A DNA stretch of 64,000 bases, taken from positions 1-64,000 of the IMG/VR virus record IMGVR_UViG_3300013093_000048; one strand, given 5' to 3'. The stretch comes from a virus. This document shows, one piece after another, positions 8,692-16,242 of the stretch. The notes under the pieces were generated by a model. The model was not told the origin of the DNA, made no database searches, and saw nothing but the letters and a program-made list of their open reading frames with translations. Made by a program: the position numbers and the translations under genes. Position 1 is the stretch's first letter. Each line of letters starts with the position of its first letter.

Positions 8692-9069
8692 CTAGTTAAT
8701 TGTTACTGTTCCAACTTGCCCTTGCCCAACCAAATAATTTGGCGTTTCACCGTAATCATACCCTTGTCCTACAGGGTTCCAACCCCACTGGGTATCTCTA
8801 CTACCGCCAGCTTGATAACCATAGGCCGTCAAACCAGATTGAACATAACTTAAATCCCGTCTTGGTTCCCGCACTGCTTGTGGGTCATTGATAGGATACA
8901 TACCCAATTGTAACTGAGGTTGATCAGGGTCCCAACAGGTATTACAAACTTTTAGCTGATAAGGCTTTGTCTTTATTATTTCTGTACGAAGCTCAACCAA
9001 CTTATATCTAAACGCGCATCTATCACATTCGGCAATTGCATACTTACCAGAAGCAAACTTATTAGGCAT
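8692..9069 (-). CDS. Zinc-ribbon-like small virion-module protein
   Basis: 125 residues. Residues about 15-45 contain CDRCAFRYK...VCNTCWDP, i.e. two CxxC pairs about 28 residues apart, a four-Cys zinc-binding layout. The rest is Gly/Tyr-rich (GYQAGGSRDTQWGWNPVGQG). It shares its first bases with the stop of the neck protein at 9069. A structural zinc knuckle in a neck or tail-associated protein is the simplest reading. Confidence 0.7.
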   Translation of the reverse strand: MPNKFASGKYAIAECDRCAFRYKLVELRTEIIKTKPYQLKVCNTCWDPDQPQLQLGMYPINDPQAVREPRRDLSYVQSGLTAYGYQAGGSRDTQWGWNPVGQGYDYGETPNYLVGQGQVGTVTIN

Positions 9070-10010
9070 TAATAACCCCCAATAAACATCCTACGTGGCA
9101 CAAACCGAACTGGGGCTTTTTCTCTATCCTCGTCAGCTGCCAATTGAAACTGCTGCTCATATTCTGCTTTTAATGCTGCAATGCGATTGGGGTCAATGTT
9201 GTCAAGCTTAATAGACAGGTAGTACGCCAATCCTGCCACAAGGCAGTTAACAAACCTAAACGGAATATCCTGGATATTTACACCATTCCCAGCGTCTTGA
9301 ATACGGCGCAAACGCCAATACACAAATTGGTATGGTTGCGAACCATCTGGCGTAGGCCAGACTGATACCGCTGGTAGATTTTGAACATATGCTAATGCTC
9401 CTGTTGAATGAGCTGCTGCAGTTGTATTCGCTTGACCACGGGAGCAAAAACCAAGTTGATTTCCAGACACATAGCCATAAGCAATGATCTCATTGTCAAT
9501 TTGAATAAAACCGGCTGAGGCCAGGTTAGTTGTGCTGCTTAGCGTAATTGTGGTATCAGTTGCAGAAATGCCGCTAGCTAGTGTATATGTGCTGTTATTA
9601 GCCTGACCAGACATACGTTGAATCCAAACTTGAATTGGTCTGCCTTGAGCTAGTTTGTTTGGAATTGTGGCGTATGTAGAGACGCTTATGCGGCTGATAT
9701 TGATATCTGTTTGGTTAGACGCACTATTAGCCTGGGTGCGGATCTGGTGCTCTAAGAGGTCGATTGTATCTGTTGGTAGCGCGTATGTAGTCTGGCCTTG
9801 AACAAGGTTAATTGTCCCCTGCTCAATAGTCCACATATTAATGCCACGGTTAGCCCACTCTACAGTCAGTAAATTTAAAGAACGACGCGCAGTACGGAAG
9901 TCGTAACCAGTACGCAACTCTTTGCCGCAACGCTCAAACGCTTCCTCAACCAGATCGTTTAAATCTAGATTAAATAGCGTAGTGCCTGTAGTAAGTGGGG
10001 AAACGGCCAT
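9069..10010 (-). CDS. Putative head-tail adaptor / neck protein (second copy)
   Basis: 313 residues. It opens with LNDLVEEAFERCGKELRTGY and RSLNLLTVEWANRGINMW, a helical bundle typical of phage adaptors, then a beta insertion around residues 130-210, then helices (KLDNIDPNRIAALKAEYEQQ) and ends FVPRRMFIGGY. The C-terminal RMFIGGY-type end is common in short-tailed-phage adaptor proteins. Two adaptor-like genes suggest a stacked neck of portal, adaptor and tail-tube proteins. Confidence 0.7.
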   Translation of the reverse strand: MAVSPLTTGTTLFNLDLNDLVEEAFERCGKELRTGYDFRTARRSLNLLTVEWANRGINMWTIEQGTINLVQGQTTYALPTDTIDLLEHQIRTQANSASNQTDINISRISVSTYATIPNKLAQGRPIQVWIQRMSGQANNSTYTLASGISATDTTITLSSTTNLASAGFIQIDNEIIAYGYVSGNQLGFCSRGQANTTAAAHSTGALAYVQNLPAVSVWPTPDGSQPYQFVYWRLRRIQDAGNGVNIQDIPFRFVNCLVAGLAYYLSIKLDNIDPNRIAALKAEYEQQFQLAADEDREKAPVRFVPRRMFIGGY

Positions 10011-10219
10011 TACTTAGCTTTCTTAGTAGCAAGTTTTTTTACAGTCTTCTTCACTGCTGGAGCAGCTTTTTTTACTGTTGGTTTTTTACCAGCAGGACGT
10101 CCGCGCTTTTTCTTAGGCACAGGGAACGGCCAAGGTTCGATAGCAAGCTCCGCTTTTTCAAAAGTAACTTCTTCTTTTGGTTTGCTAAACAAACCGAGAA
10201 TCCAGTCAATTAATCTCAT
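10010..10219 (-). CDS. Lys/Ala-rich histone-H1-like small protein
   Basis: 69 residues. After a hydrophobic N-terminus (MRLIDWILGLFSKPKEEV) comes KKKRGRPAGKKPTVKKAAP and a Lys/Ala/Pro tail. KRGRPAGK is an AT-hook-like core and the tail is H1-like, so binding to DNA or to packaged DNA is plausible. The stop shares its first base with the ATG of the adaptor gene. Confidence 0.65.
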   Translation of the reverse strand: MRLIDWILGLFSKPKEEVTFEKAELAIEPWPFPVPKKKRGRPAGKKPTVKKAAPAVKKTVKKLATKKAK

Positions 10220-10395
10220 TTCTTCAAACCTTTCAAGGTTTCCGCAAGCCTAGCCCGCTTACCGATCTTGCCCGGTTTCTTTGCAGCTGCAGCTAGTTTG
10301 CTTGACGGAATCTTTTTGTCTTTAGCAACGCCCAATTCAGCCTTTAATGCGCCGGGTTTCTTAATTGCTTTTTGAATCCAGTTCTTAGTAGCCAT
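10216..10395 (-). CDS. Small basic protein
   Basis: 59 residues, MATKNWIQKAIKKPGALKAE through AETLKGLKK. The ATG is at 10395-10393 and the TGA overlaps the next ATG (ATGA at 10219-10216). Lys and Ala make up over 40 percent. MATKNWIQKAIKKPGAL is a pattern I associate with small proteins of other podoviruses. Part of the chain of tiny basic virion-module genes; function unknown. Confidence 0.7.
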   Translation of the reverse strand: MATKNWIQKAIKKPGALKAELGVAKDKKIPSSKLAAAAKKPGKIGKRARLAETLKGLKK

Positions 10396-10622
10396 TATTT
10401 CTTCTTTGCAGTTTTAGCTGATTTAATAAAGTCCGCTTTAGTAGGCGCACCTTTAGCTCCAACACTACGCATTTTTTCACCAGAGCCAGCTTCAATACGT
10501 GCTTGCTTTTTATGAATATTTGCATAAAGGCCGACTTTGCCGCCTTTTTTAAGGACGGCGGGTTTATTAGCTTTTGGCTCTTTGGCAGGGTTAATATCCC
10601 CCATGCCACGAGAAGCTCTCAT
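10395..10622 (-). CDS. Small basic protein with KKGGKV motif
   Basis: 75 residues: MRASRGMGDINPAKEPKANK, then VLKKGGKVGLYANIHKKQAR and a Lys-rich end. The KKGGKV motif recurs in the proteins at 10825-11454 and 11454-11891. Start and stop abut both neighbours, indicating translational coupling. MRASRGMGDI near the start is conserved-looking. Function unknown. Confidence 0.7.
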   Translation of the reverse strand: MRASRGMGDINPAKEPKANKPAVLKKGGKVGLYANIHKKQARIEAGSGEKMRSVGAKGAPTKADFIKSAKTAKKK

Positions 10623-10828
10623 TACTTTTTGCCCTTAGCCATGCCGCCACCACACATCTTAGCAACTGCTTCGTGATGTGCCATATGACCAGCTTTGTGC
10701 TCCGCAATCATTTCATGTTGACCTTTATGGCCAGCAGAGTGTTTCATCATAGCTACATCGTGAGCTTCAAATTGAGGAAATTTTTCCACATCTTTAGCCA
10801 TTGTCTTTGGTCCCATAACTTCTTTCAT
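10622..10828 (-). CDS. His/Met/Lys-rich small protein
   Basis: 68 residues from the ATG at 10828, chosen over an upstream ATG because it overlaps the preceding stop as ATGA and has AAGGAAAA in front. About eleven His and ten Met residues are present (HSAGHKGQHEMIAEHKAGHM, HHEAVAKMCGGGMAKGKK). This composition could bind metal or nucleic acid; nothing more can be said. Confidence 0.65.
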   Translation of the reverse strand: MKEVMGPKTMAKDVEKFPQFEAHDVAMMKHSAGHKGQHEMIAEHKAGHMAHHEAVAKMCGGGMAKGKK

Positions 10829-11454
10829 AGTACTTTTCCTTTTGTTAAACCACGTTGAGCAATACCACAACCACGAACTTTACCACCAGCTTTTAACGTG
10901 ATCTTAGTACCTTTACCGCCTTTATGTTCTTGAGCATCGTGCTCTTTGAACGCTTTCTTAATCATAGCGATGTCTTGCTTTTTATCAGCAGCCATTTCTT
11001 TACGGTCATCAGCCTTAGATTCTTTTTCCACTTTGCCACCTTTTTTGTAAGCGTTGCCCATTTGGTCCATACGACCTTCTTCCATGCCTTTACGCGCAGC
11101 GTCGCCGCGGGAACCGAATACTTCATAATCTTTTTTAGCTTCAGCAGCTTTACCTTTTGCTGCGTTATCAGCATAGTACTTTTTCTGTTGTTCTGGAGTC
11201 ATACCACCCTCTTTCATTCCAATGTATTTTGTTAACTCAGCCGCAGGAACGCCTTTAGACGAACCCAAAACTCTGCCGTGTCTAGTTACATCACGGTTAA
11301 TCATATTAACGCCACCTGCTGCAAACTTCTTGCCTTTATCTGCAGATAAAAACTCTTCACCCACAGACTGTTTCATGCCTACTTTTTTAGCAAACTGTGG
11401 GTTTTTTGCAACAGCCGCCATAAAGTTGTGTTGTTTTTTAGAGACACTTGGCAT
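10825..11454 (-). CDS. Lys-rich virion-module protein with paired GGKV motifs
   Basis: 209 residues. The N-terminus MPSVSKKQHNFMAAVAKNPQ (continuing FAKKVGMKQSVGEEF) is a conserved small phage motif also found as stand-alone proteins. The middle is charged and helical. Two GG motifs follow: AYKKGGKVEKES, and near the C-terminus LKAGGKVRGCGIAQRG. I recall the latter 'GGKVRGCG' end from several unrelated phage proteins. A virion or DNA-condensing role is a guess. Confidence 0.7.
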   Translation of the reverse strand: MPSVSKKQHNFMAAVAKNPQFAKKVGMKQSVGEEFLSADKGKKFAAGGVNMINRDVTRHGRVLGSSKGVPAAELTKYIGMKEGGMTPEQQKKYYADNAAKGKAAEAKKDYEVFGSRGDAARKGMEEGRMDQMGNAYKKGGKVEKESKADDRKEMAADKKQDIAMIKKAFKEHDAQEHKGGKGTKITLKAGGKVRGCGIAQRGLTKGKVL

Positions 11455-11891
11455 TATTTTTTACCATGCTTTGATATGCCATAACCACGAGTTGCCAATT
11501 TACCAGCAACTTTACCACCTTTTTTGTACAAATGAGGGCGATCTAAACCGCTTTTATCATTTGGCAATACGCCAGATGACCCGCTACCAGTACGAGCAAA
11601 TTTAGCTTTAGATGCTTTTACTTCATACGGCTCTAAAGAGTTCTTATCTGCGCGGTTGGGGCTTTCCATTTCATAATCAGCTAGCCTATTAGCGCTGCCG
11701 CCTTCAGGACGCGCTTGCTCACCAGCACGGGTAATTTTTGCACCAGGATATTGCGCTTCTAAACTTGCTTCGCCTTTACCTGCTGCTTTTGCTATAACAT
11801 TAGCGGCCTCTCCTTTAGCAGCATTCTCTCTAGCTAGGCCTTCTTTAAAAGAAATGCTAGGAGCTTTTTTAATTTCTTTTTCGTCACTCAT
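11454..11891 (-). CDS. Charged small protein with KKGGKV tail
   Basis: 145 residues, MSDEKEIKKAPSISFKEGLA..., low complexity and probably disordered, ending LYKKGGKVAGKLATRGYGIS then KHGKK. The terminal KKGGKV...RGYGI block parallels GGKVRGCGIAQRG in the previous protein, suggesting a shared C-terminal tag. Overlaps the upstream gene by four bases. Confidence 0.7.
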   Translation of the reverse strand: MSDEKEIKKAPSISFKEGLARENAAKGEAANVIAKAAGKGEASLEAQYPGAKITRAGEQARPEGGSANRLADYEMESPNRADKNSLEPYEVKASKAKFARTGSGSSGVLPNDKSGLDRPHLYKKGGKVAGKLATRGYGISKHGKK

Positions 11892-12148
11892 TTTACAAAT
11901 TTCTCAAAAAGTGCCACGATTAAACCACCAAACAATACAGCCACTACGTTAACTACAGTGTGCATAGTCTTTTTGCTAGCGCGATCGTCTGATAACAAAC
12001 GTTGAATTTCGGCTAGGCATTTCTTAACTTCTTCCATGTCTTGTACAAGTTTATCCATATCGGCCTGTAAATGCTTAATATCGTTAGCGTGTGTTGCCAG
12101 TTCTCTAGCAGTCACAATTTCCGGATCATTAATTTGCAGTTCCATCAT
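11888..12148 (-). CDS. Coiled-coil protein with C-terminal membrane anchor
   Basis: 86 residues from the ATG at 12148, which overlaps the TGA of the upstream gene (an in-frame ATG at 12160 would add four residues). Residues 10-60 are a heptad-like helix (HANDIKHLQADMDKLVQDME), and residues about 65-82 are hydrophobic (VVNVVAVLFGGLIVALF) ending in KFVK. Such tail-anchored coiled coils resemble bacteriophage hemolysin/XhlA or holin-like accessory proteins, but it lies far from the lysis genes, so a structural role is equally likely. Confidence 0.65.
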   Translation of the reverse strand: MMELQINDPEIVTARELATHANDIKHLQADMDKLVQDMEEVKKCLAEIQRLLSDDRASKKTMHTVVNVVAVLFGGLIVALFEKFVK

Positions 12149-12408
12149 TTTGATCCACAATTCCAGCGTTTTAAACTAGCTGCTTTTCTAGTTGGCCTAC
12201 CTTTTTCGTCTTTCATTGGGCCAGGCATACCAGACATTCTTGCACAAAACGATTTTTTACGAGGACCACCTTCAGGTTGCGGAGCTTTTAGATGAGACCC
12301 TGTAGCCGCATTATATTTCTTGCGACCTTTTTCAGTGAGACCAGCCCCTTTCGAGACTGGTAGTTTCTCACCACGACCCACTGCGAGAGATGGATTCTTT
12401 TTAGCCAT
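12145..12408 (-). CDS. Conserved small basic phage protein
   Basis: 87 residues from the ATG at 12408; a longer upstream reading would run through the 168-residue gene and is rejected. The sequence has GLTEKGRKKYNAATGSHLKA, PEGGPRKKSFCARMSGMPGP and a final LKRWNCGSK. This Cys/Arg/Lys-rich arrangement is one I recognise from many marine and freshwater phages, where it is of unknown function (possibly the DUF6321 group, not verified). It overlaps the next gene by ATGA. Confidence 0.75.
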   Translation of the reverse strand: MAKKNPSLAVGRGEKLPVSKGAGLTEKGRKKYNAATGSHLKAPQPEGGPRKKSFCARMSGMPGPMKDEKGRPTRKAASLKRWNCGSK

Positions 12409-12907
12409 ATTGAACTGTTTGGTAACTAATGTTAGTAACAACAATATATACACCTGTCTGTACCAAAATACCTTCACCGGAGAAAATAACTTGGAATGGC
12501 TGTACCGCAGTACCAGTGTTGTAGCTAGTAACCCACTTACCAGTTGAATAAATACATGCTGTACCACCAGCAATCGTGCCAGAGTTTAAATCCGTAATAG
12601 TAAATGTATTGGCGCCAGTAACAGTAACTACGTAGTTTCCAGCAACAGCTGAAACGCCAGACGCGGCGGCATAAGTAATACCGATATTTTGACCAGTAGT
12701 TAAACCGTGCCCTGTACTTGTTACTGTAACAGTTGTACCTGAACGAGCATATGTAACTGTTACCGGAGCTGTTGTTGTATCAAAAACGTCAATACTACCA
12801 GCGGTGCCATTGCCTTGATATATCAAGTTTTTAAGGCGAACGCGCCCAGAAACCATAAGGCCCGTGCCGCTACTGTGCGACGATTTTACATCAAATTGCA
12901 TTGTCAT
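12401..12907 (-). CDS. Virion protein, unknown (beta-rich)
   Basis: 168 residues. The core TVTYARSGTTVTVTSTGHGL, LTTGQNIGITYAAASG and GANTFTITDLNSG is a small beta domain typical of phage fibre or decoration proteins that bind ubiquitin-like or Ig-like neighbours. It has its own GGAGA ribosome-binding site downstream of a strong terminator, so it is separated from the 231-residue gene's transcript. Confidence 0.7.
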   Translation of the reverse strand: MTMQFDVKSSHSSGTGLMVSGRVRLKNLIYQGNGTAGSIDVFDTTTAPVTVTYARSGTTVTVTSTGHGLTTGQNIGITYAAASGVSAVAGNYVVTVTGANTFTITDLNSGTIAGGTACIYSTGKWVTSYNTGTAVQPFQVIFSGEGILVQTGVYIVVTNISYQTVQYG

Positions 12908-12925
12908 AATTAATCTCCTAAATTT

Positions 12926-12948
12926 TAAAAAGGGGTCCGAAGACCCCC
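12926..12948 (-). terminator. Intrinsic terminator with UUCG loop
   Basis: On the minus strand: GGGGTC-TTCG-GACCCC followed by TTTTTAAAA. A perfect 6-bp stem, stable UUCG tetraloop and U-run. It lies right after the stop of the 231-residue gene (12957) and before the next start (12907), so that gene has its own transcript end. Confidence 0.9.
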
Positions 12949-12956
12949 GGGATTAA

Positions 12957-13652
12957 TTAGTCAAAGTTACCATATGGGTAAGCAGTTGTAGAACCAATGT
13001 TGCCATCAGGTTGTGTGTAGTTAAGGTTAAAGTACATAGTGCCAGCAGAAATAGTTGTCATTGATGTACCAACCAAAGCCACAGTAAATACAACTTGTGA
13101 TAATGTTGCAGGCTGTTGAGGTTGAGTAATATCAGCTGTAGTAGCTTGTTGGTTAGCCAACTGAGTGCCTGTAAATGTAGCCAAAGACTGACGACCAACT
13201 GCAGGAGAGGTCAAAACAGCAGTATTAGCATACGCGGCAGTACCAGCGGCTGCTGTGTAACCGTTAGAAACCAATACTTGAACAGAAGTCAAAGTACCGG
13301 CAGCAACAGTTGGAACTACGCCGATATCAACAATAATATCAGTAATACGGCATCCAACTGGAACATAAGCAACAAAACCACGATAGATATTAGTTGCGCT
13401 ATCGGCAGGGATAGAAGCTGCTACAGGTGGGTATGTAGAGCTGGATGGGCTGTAAACAACCGCATTAGTGTTAGGGATATTGTTTGAACCTACAAATTGT
13501 TGCGATGCACCAGCATAACCAGCGGTAGCATTAGTAGTGTTTGTAAGAGTTAAAGCTGCGGATTGGTTTAAACGAGCGTAACCAACGTCACGCAAAGCGC
13601 CAAAACGGTTATCGCCCGATAGAATTGGGCCTTCAAAGGTAGAACGTGCCAT
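12957..13652 (-). CDS. Probable abundant virion protein (decoration or head fibre)
   Basis: 231 residues, MARSTFEGPILSGDNRFGAL then a beta-rich Ala/Thr/Val body (FVAYVPVGCRITDIIVDIGV, SQVVFTVALVGTSMTTISAG) ending YPYGNFD. MARSTFEGPILSG is a form I have seen in structural proteins downstream of phage capsids. The gene is bracketed by a candidate promoter in 13743-13771 and the strong terminator at 12926-12948. That independent transcription unit fits a protein needed in many copies. No enzymatic motif. Confidence 0.7.
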   Translation of the reverse strand: MARSTFEGPILSGDNRFGALRDVGYARLNQSAALTLTNTTNATAGYAGASQQFVGSNNIPNTNAVVYSPSSSTYPPVAASIPADSATNIYRGFVAYVPVGCRITDIIVDIGVVPTVAAGTLTSVQVLVSNGYTAAAGTAAYANTAVLTSPAVGRQSLATFTGTQLANQQATTADITQPQQPATLSQVVFTVALVGTSMTTISAGTMYFNLNYTQPDGNIGSTTAYPYGNFD

Positions 13653-13679
13653 AATAAGTTTTCCTTATGCAAAAGTTCA

Positions 13680-13723
13680 CTTATACCAATCGTTGCATCG
13701 TCTGCTGGGACAGTCCGGTATAA
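13680..13723. repeat. Inverted repeat in 5' leader of the 231-residue gene
   Basis: CTTATACC (13680-13687) and GGTATAAG (13716-13723) are 8-bp perfect inverted arms separated by 28 bases. In RNA read from the minus strand this forms a stem-loop about 30 bases before the start codon. It could stabilise the leader or control translation. Confidence 0.55.
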
Positions 13724-13742
13724 GCATTACCCAGTTGCTGTA

Positions 13743-13771
13743 AGTATACACTTTTTTTAATATTTGCAACA
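13743..13771 (-). promoter_or_regulatory. Candidate promoter for the 231-residue virion gene
   Basis: Minus-strand -10 TATACT (13748-13743) with TTGCAA 15 bp upstream or TGTTGC 17 bp upstream, giving a leader of about 85 bases. The intergenic gap (13653-13825) is divergent, so the plus-strand acetyltransferase gene must also be started nearby. A possible plus-strand signal is TTGCTG, 17 bp, TAATAT in 13733-13761. Confidence 0.4.
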
Positions 13772-13825
13772 TAATTTTTGGGTAAAATAAGTTAAATTCG
13801 ATAAATATTTGGGGGGCTATGGAAA

Positions 13826-14314
13826 ATGCAGTTTACAGTAAAAAAAGTAGATATAAGAAACCCCTCAATACAGAATCTGTTGCTCTATCTTCAGAAGCAG
13901 ATATTGCCAGCCGACCAACCATACGAACCGACTCGGGGTCATTGGTGGATAGCCTATGCAGAGAATGGGAAGCCCGTCGCTTTTGCGGGTCTGGTGCGCT
14001 CGACGAAATGGACAGATACAGGTTACTTATGTAGAGCTGGTGTGCTTGATGGTTTTACTGGGCATGCTCTACAGCTGCGATTAATTAAAGCTAGGTTGGC
14101 CCAAGCCAAACGCTTAGGGTGGAACTGGTGTATCACGGATACAACAAATAACCCAGCTTCAGCTAACTCCCTTATCAATGCAGGGTTTAAGATATACAAT
14201 CCTGCTAACAAGTGGTCCTTCCGTAACGCAATCTACTGGAAATATAAAGTTAACCAAGATGCCGTACAAAGACAAGAGCGTAAGAGTCGCCAAGCACAAG
14301 GAGTACAGCCGTGA
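13826..14314 (+). CDS. GNAT-family N-acetyltransferase-like protein
   Basis: 162 residues. The body shows HWWIAYAENGKPVAFAGLVR (strands with a donor-site region), GYLCRAGVLDGFTGHALQLR (the beta4-alpha3 region with acetyl-CoA contact) and NNPASANSLINAGFKIY, which is the classic GNAT C-terminal 'N-x2-S-x2-L...GF' signature. The start follows a GGGGGG purine block. The reaction would be acetyl transfer to an unknown amine, perhaps a host protein. It and the HNH gene are the only plus-strand genes within the late block, which suggests an inserted cassette. Confidence 0.75.
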   Translation: MQFTVKKVDIRNPSIQNLLLYLQKQILPADQPYEPTRGHWWIAYAENGKPVAFAGLVRSTKWTDTGYLCRAGVLDGFTGHALQLRLIKARLAQAKRLGWNWCITDTTNNPASANSLINAGFKIYNPANKWSFRNAIYWKYKVNQDAVQRQERKSRQAQGVQP

Positions 14315-14609
14315 ACATTACTTACGTAACAAAGAACGCTTACTAGTAGCAAATACAAAATACAAACAGAAAAAGTGGCAAGAGTGGAAAGACTATAAAT
14401 CAAGCCTATGCTGCGCGCAGTGTGGGTTCAGCCATATAGCCGCATTAGATTTTCACCACGAAGATCCGACTACAAAAGAATATGATGTTAACCGCCTAAT
14501 ATCAAATGGGCAGTTTAAGAAAGCAGAAGAAGAAATAAAAAAGTGTATAGTCCTATGCGCTAACTGCCACCGAATACACCACTACAATGAAAAAAACCCA
14601 GCCTTGTGA
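14259..14609 (+). CDS. HNH-type zinc-finger endonuclease-like protein
   Basis: 116 residues from the ATG at 14259, which overlaps the end of the acetyltransferase gene. The N-terminus is Lys/Arg-rich and helical. Then CAQCGF (zinc pair 1), ALDFHHEDPTTK (the HH/D catalytic strand), and CIVLCANCHRIHHY (zinc pair 2 with N and H). That is the HNH beta-beta-alpha-metal arrangement. Probably a free-standing nuclease; homing and packaging-associated roles are both possible. Confidence 0.8.
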   Translation: MPYKDKSVRVAKHKEYSREHYLRNKERLLVANTKYKQKKWQEWKDYKSSLCCAQCGFSHIAALDFHHEDPTTKEYDVNRLISNGQFKKAEEEIKKCIVLCANCHRIHHYNEKNPAL

Positions 14610-14621
14610 GCTGGGTTTTTT
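14591..14621. terminator. Bidirectional intrinsic terminator
   Basis: AAAAAACCCAGC-CTTGTGA-GCTGGGTTTTTT. The stem is flanked by an A-run on one side and a T-run on the other, so it can end transcription in both directions. It lies between the convergent HNH gene (+) and the capsid gene (-). Confidence 0.9.
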
Positions 14622-14637
14622 ATTAGGAACATTCCGA

Positions 14638-15549
14638 TTAGAATGAACCGCTTGAGCCCCAGACTCCGAGTGGGTCTGACCAGCCGAAGCTGTAACGCTC
14701 ACGAGACTTGTAACGAACGTTACCAGTATCGAAGTCACCATCCATAGAATTCTGGAGTGGTGTACGCTCAAACATTTTCAAGCCGTTTGGAACGTCGGTT
14801 AACAAGAACCATGCGTTTGTGTCGGTCAAGAAGTGGTTAACAGCGTAGCCTTCTGGGATTGTGCCATTGTTTTTCAATGCGTTGATATCGTTGTTGTTTG
14901 TACCAACACGGAGGTTAGTTTCCAACAGACGAGTAGCAACGAACATCAAAGCAGGTGGGATCACCAGTTTGCGTGGCTTAGCAGCGATCAAGAGACCGCG
15001 CTCATCAGTCCAGGCAGCGATTTGAATTGTTGCGGCTTCCAAAGAAGTCTCGTTCAAATCAACAGGGGTAGCAGCAGTATTGCTGTTTGTACCGCCGTTT
15101 ACCAATGGATGAGCTGTAGAGAACAATGCAACACCGTCGCCACCGAGGTAGCTAGAGCTGAAACCGTTATTCAATACAGAAGCACCTTTAACTTGCTTGG
15201 TGTAAGACATAGCGCGAGCCAATGCTTTGGTGTAACGAGCAGACAAAGAGTCATACAAGTTATCTTCAATCGCTTCTTCAGTGATTGAGAAGCCCAAAGC
15301 GATAGTTTCGTGTGAGTAGCGAGCTGTAAAAGCTTCTTGTGCATTATCGTAAGAAATTGCACCGCCTTCATTCTTAACCGGAGCGGCTGAGAAACCAGAC
15401 AGTTTTGTCTCTTCTTCAAATGAACGCTCAGAGGCTTCGATCTCATAAATCTCTTTATGCTCTTCGCCATAGCGCTTGTACTCTAAACCGAACAACGCGT
15501 TTAGTCCTGGGAGTAACTCTTTTAAGAGCTGTGAACGTGAAATAGCCAT
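14638..15549 (-). CDS. Major capsid protein (Mu gpT-like)
   Basis: 303 residues. MAISRSQLLKELLPGLNALF, EIEASERSFEEETKLSGF, QEAFTARYSHETIALGFSIT and the motif STAHPLVNGG are all familiar parts of Mu gpT-like capsid proteins (an HK97-fold subgroup); VRYKSRERYSFGWSDPLG is the typical C-terminal strand. The first residues match the family start, with GGAGC as a ribosome-binding site. The gene sits after scaffold and decoration genes as expected. The upstream gap is 15 bases; the bidirectional terminator is directly downstream, allowing a strong transcript end. Confidence 0.9.
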   Translation of the reverse strand: MAISRSQLLKELLPGLNALFGLEYKRYGEEHKEIYEIEASERSFEEETKLSGFSAAPVKNEGGAISYDNAQEAFTARYSHETIALGFSITEEAIEDNLYDSLSARYTKALARAMSYTKQVKGASVLNNGFSSSYLGGDGVALFSTAHPLVNGGTNSNTAATPVDLNETSLEAATIQIAAWTDERGLLIAAKPRKLVIPPALMFVATRLLETNLRVGTNNNDINALKNNGTIPEGYAVNHFLTDTNAWFLLTDVPNGLKMFERTPLQNSMDGDFDTGNVRYKSRERYSFGWSDPLGVWGSSGSF

Positions 15550-15564
15550 GTTATAGCTCCTTTA

Positions 15565-16221
15565 TTAGTTAGATGTACCAGCGGACTGATAGTACTGATG
15601 CACGCCAAAGTTCAACTTAACGATGCAATCGGTATATGCGTCACCGGGGTTAGAAGGGAAGTTGCCGCCGAATGTAGAGCTGGAGTTAACCAAATCAACA
15701 ATCTTAACAGCCAACGCGTTTGTGTTAGCAATAGTAGCTGACAATGCAACAACTGAGTTACCAGAAGTGCTATTACCAGTTGTAGAGCCTGTACCAGCAG
15801 TAAAGTTTGCCAAAGCAACTGTTTTGCCGATTGAGCCGTAGCCAACAGAACCCAAAGACTGTACTTGATACAGTTGATCTGGATCTTCAACAACGCGGAT
15901 GAAAATGTTGGTGTAACCAGCTGTCACAGCGTTTGCAGGTAAATACTCTGCATACAAAGGATAGCCAAGTTGCTGACCAGATAACTGGTAGCGAACGCCA
16001 ACGCAAACACCAGCAATACCAGCAGAGCTAGTTGTTGGGGTTGCAGCTACAACAGTTGGTTGTCCAGCAACGGACGCGCCTAATTGCACTAAGTCGCCAG
16101 TGTAAATTGGCGCAGTGTTGTTAGTAGTCAGTAAATACTCGCGGATTGTGCCGCCAGTGAAGGATTGACCACCAATCAGGCTAACAGGTTTTAGTCCATA
16201 AGGACTTGATACTGTAGACAT
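15565..16221 (-). CDS. Putative capsid decoration protein
   Basis: 218 residues, MSTVSSPYGLKPVSLIGGQS, with Ala/Gly/Thr-rich strands and a Thr-Gly-Ser loop (TGTGSTTGNSTSGNS). SPYGLKPV...GG is an opening I associate with capsid-vertex or decoration proteins that precede the MCP in phages with Mu gpT-like capsids. The start has AGGAGACC in front. Inferred from position between scaffold and capsid genes. Confidence 0.65.
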   Translation of the reverse strand: MSTVSSPYGLKPVSLIGGQSFTGGTIREYLLTTNNTAPIYTGDLVQLGASVAGQPTVVAATPTTSSAGIAGVCVGVRYQLSGQQLGYPLYAEYLPANAVTAGYTNIFIRVVEDPDQLYQVQSLGSVGYGSIGKTVALANFTAGTGSTTGNSTSGNSVVALSATIANTNALAVKIVDLVNSSSTFGGNFPSNPGDAYTDCIVKLNFGVHQYYQSAGTSN

Positions 16222-16242
16222 AAAGGTCTCCTAAAAAATTAA

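Noticed and set aside
12409-12573. Long N-terminal extension of the small basic protein ending at 12145
   Set aside because: It would overlap the 168-residue gene out of frame; the ATG at 12408 gives the conserved-looking start.
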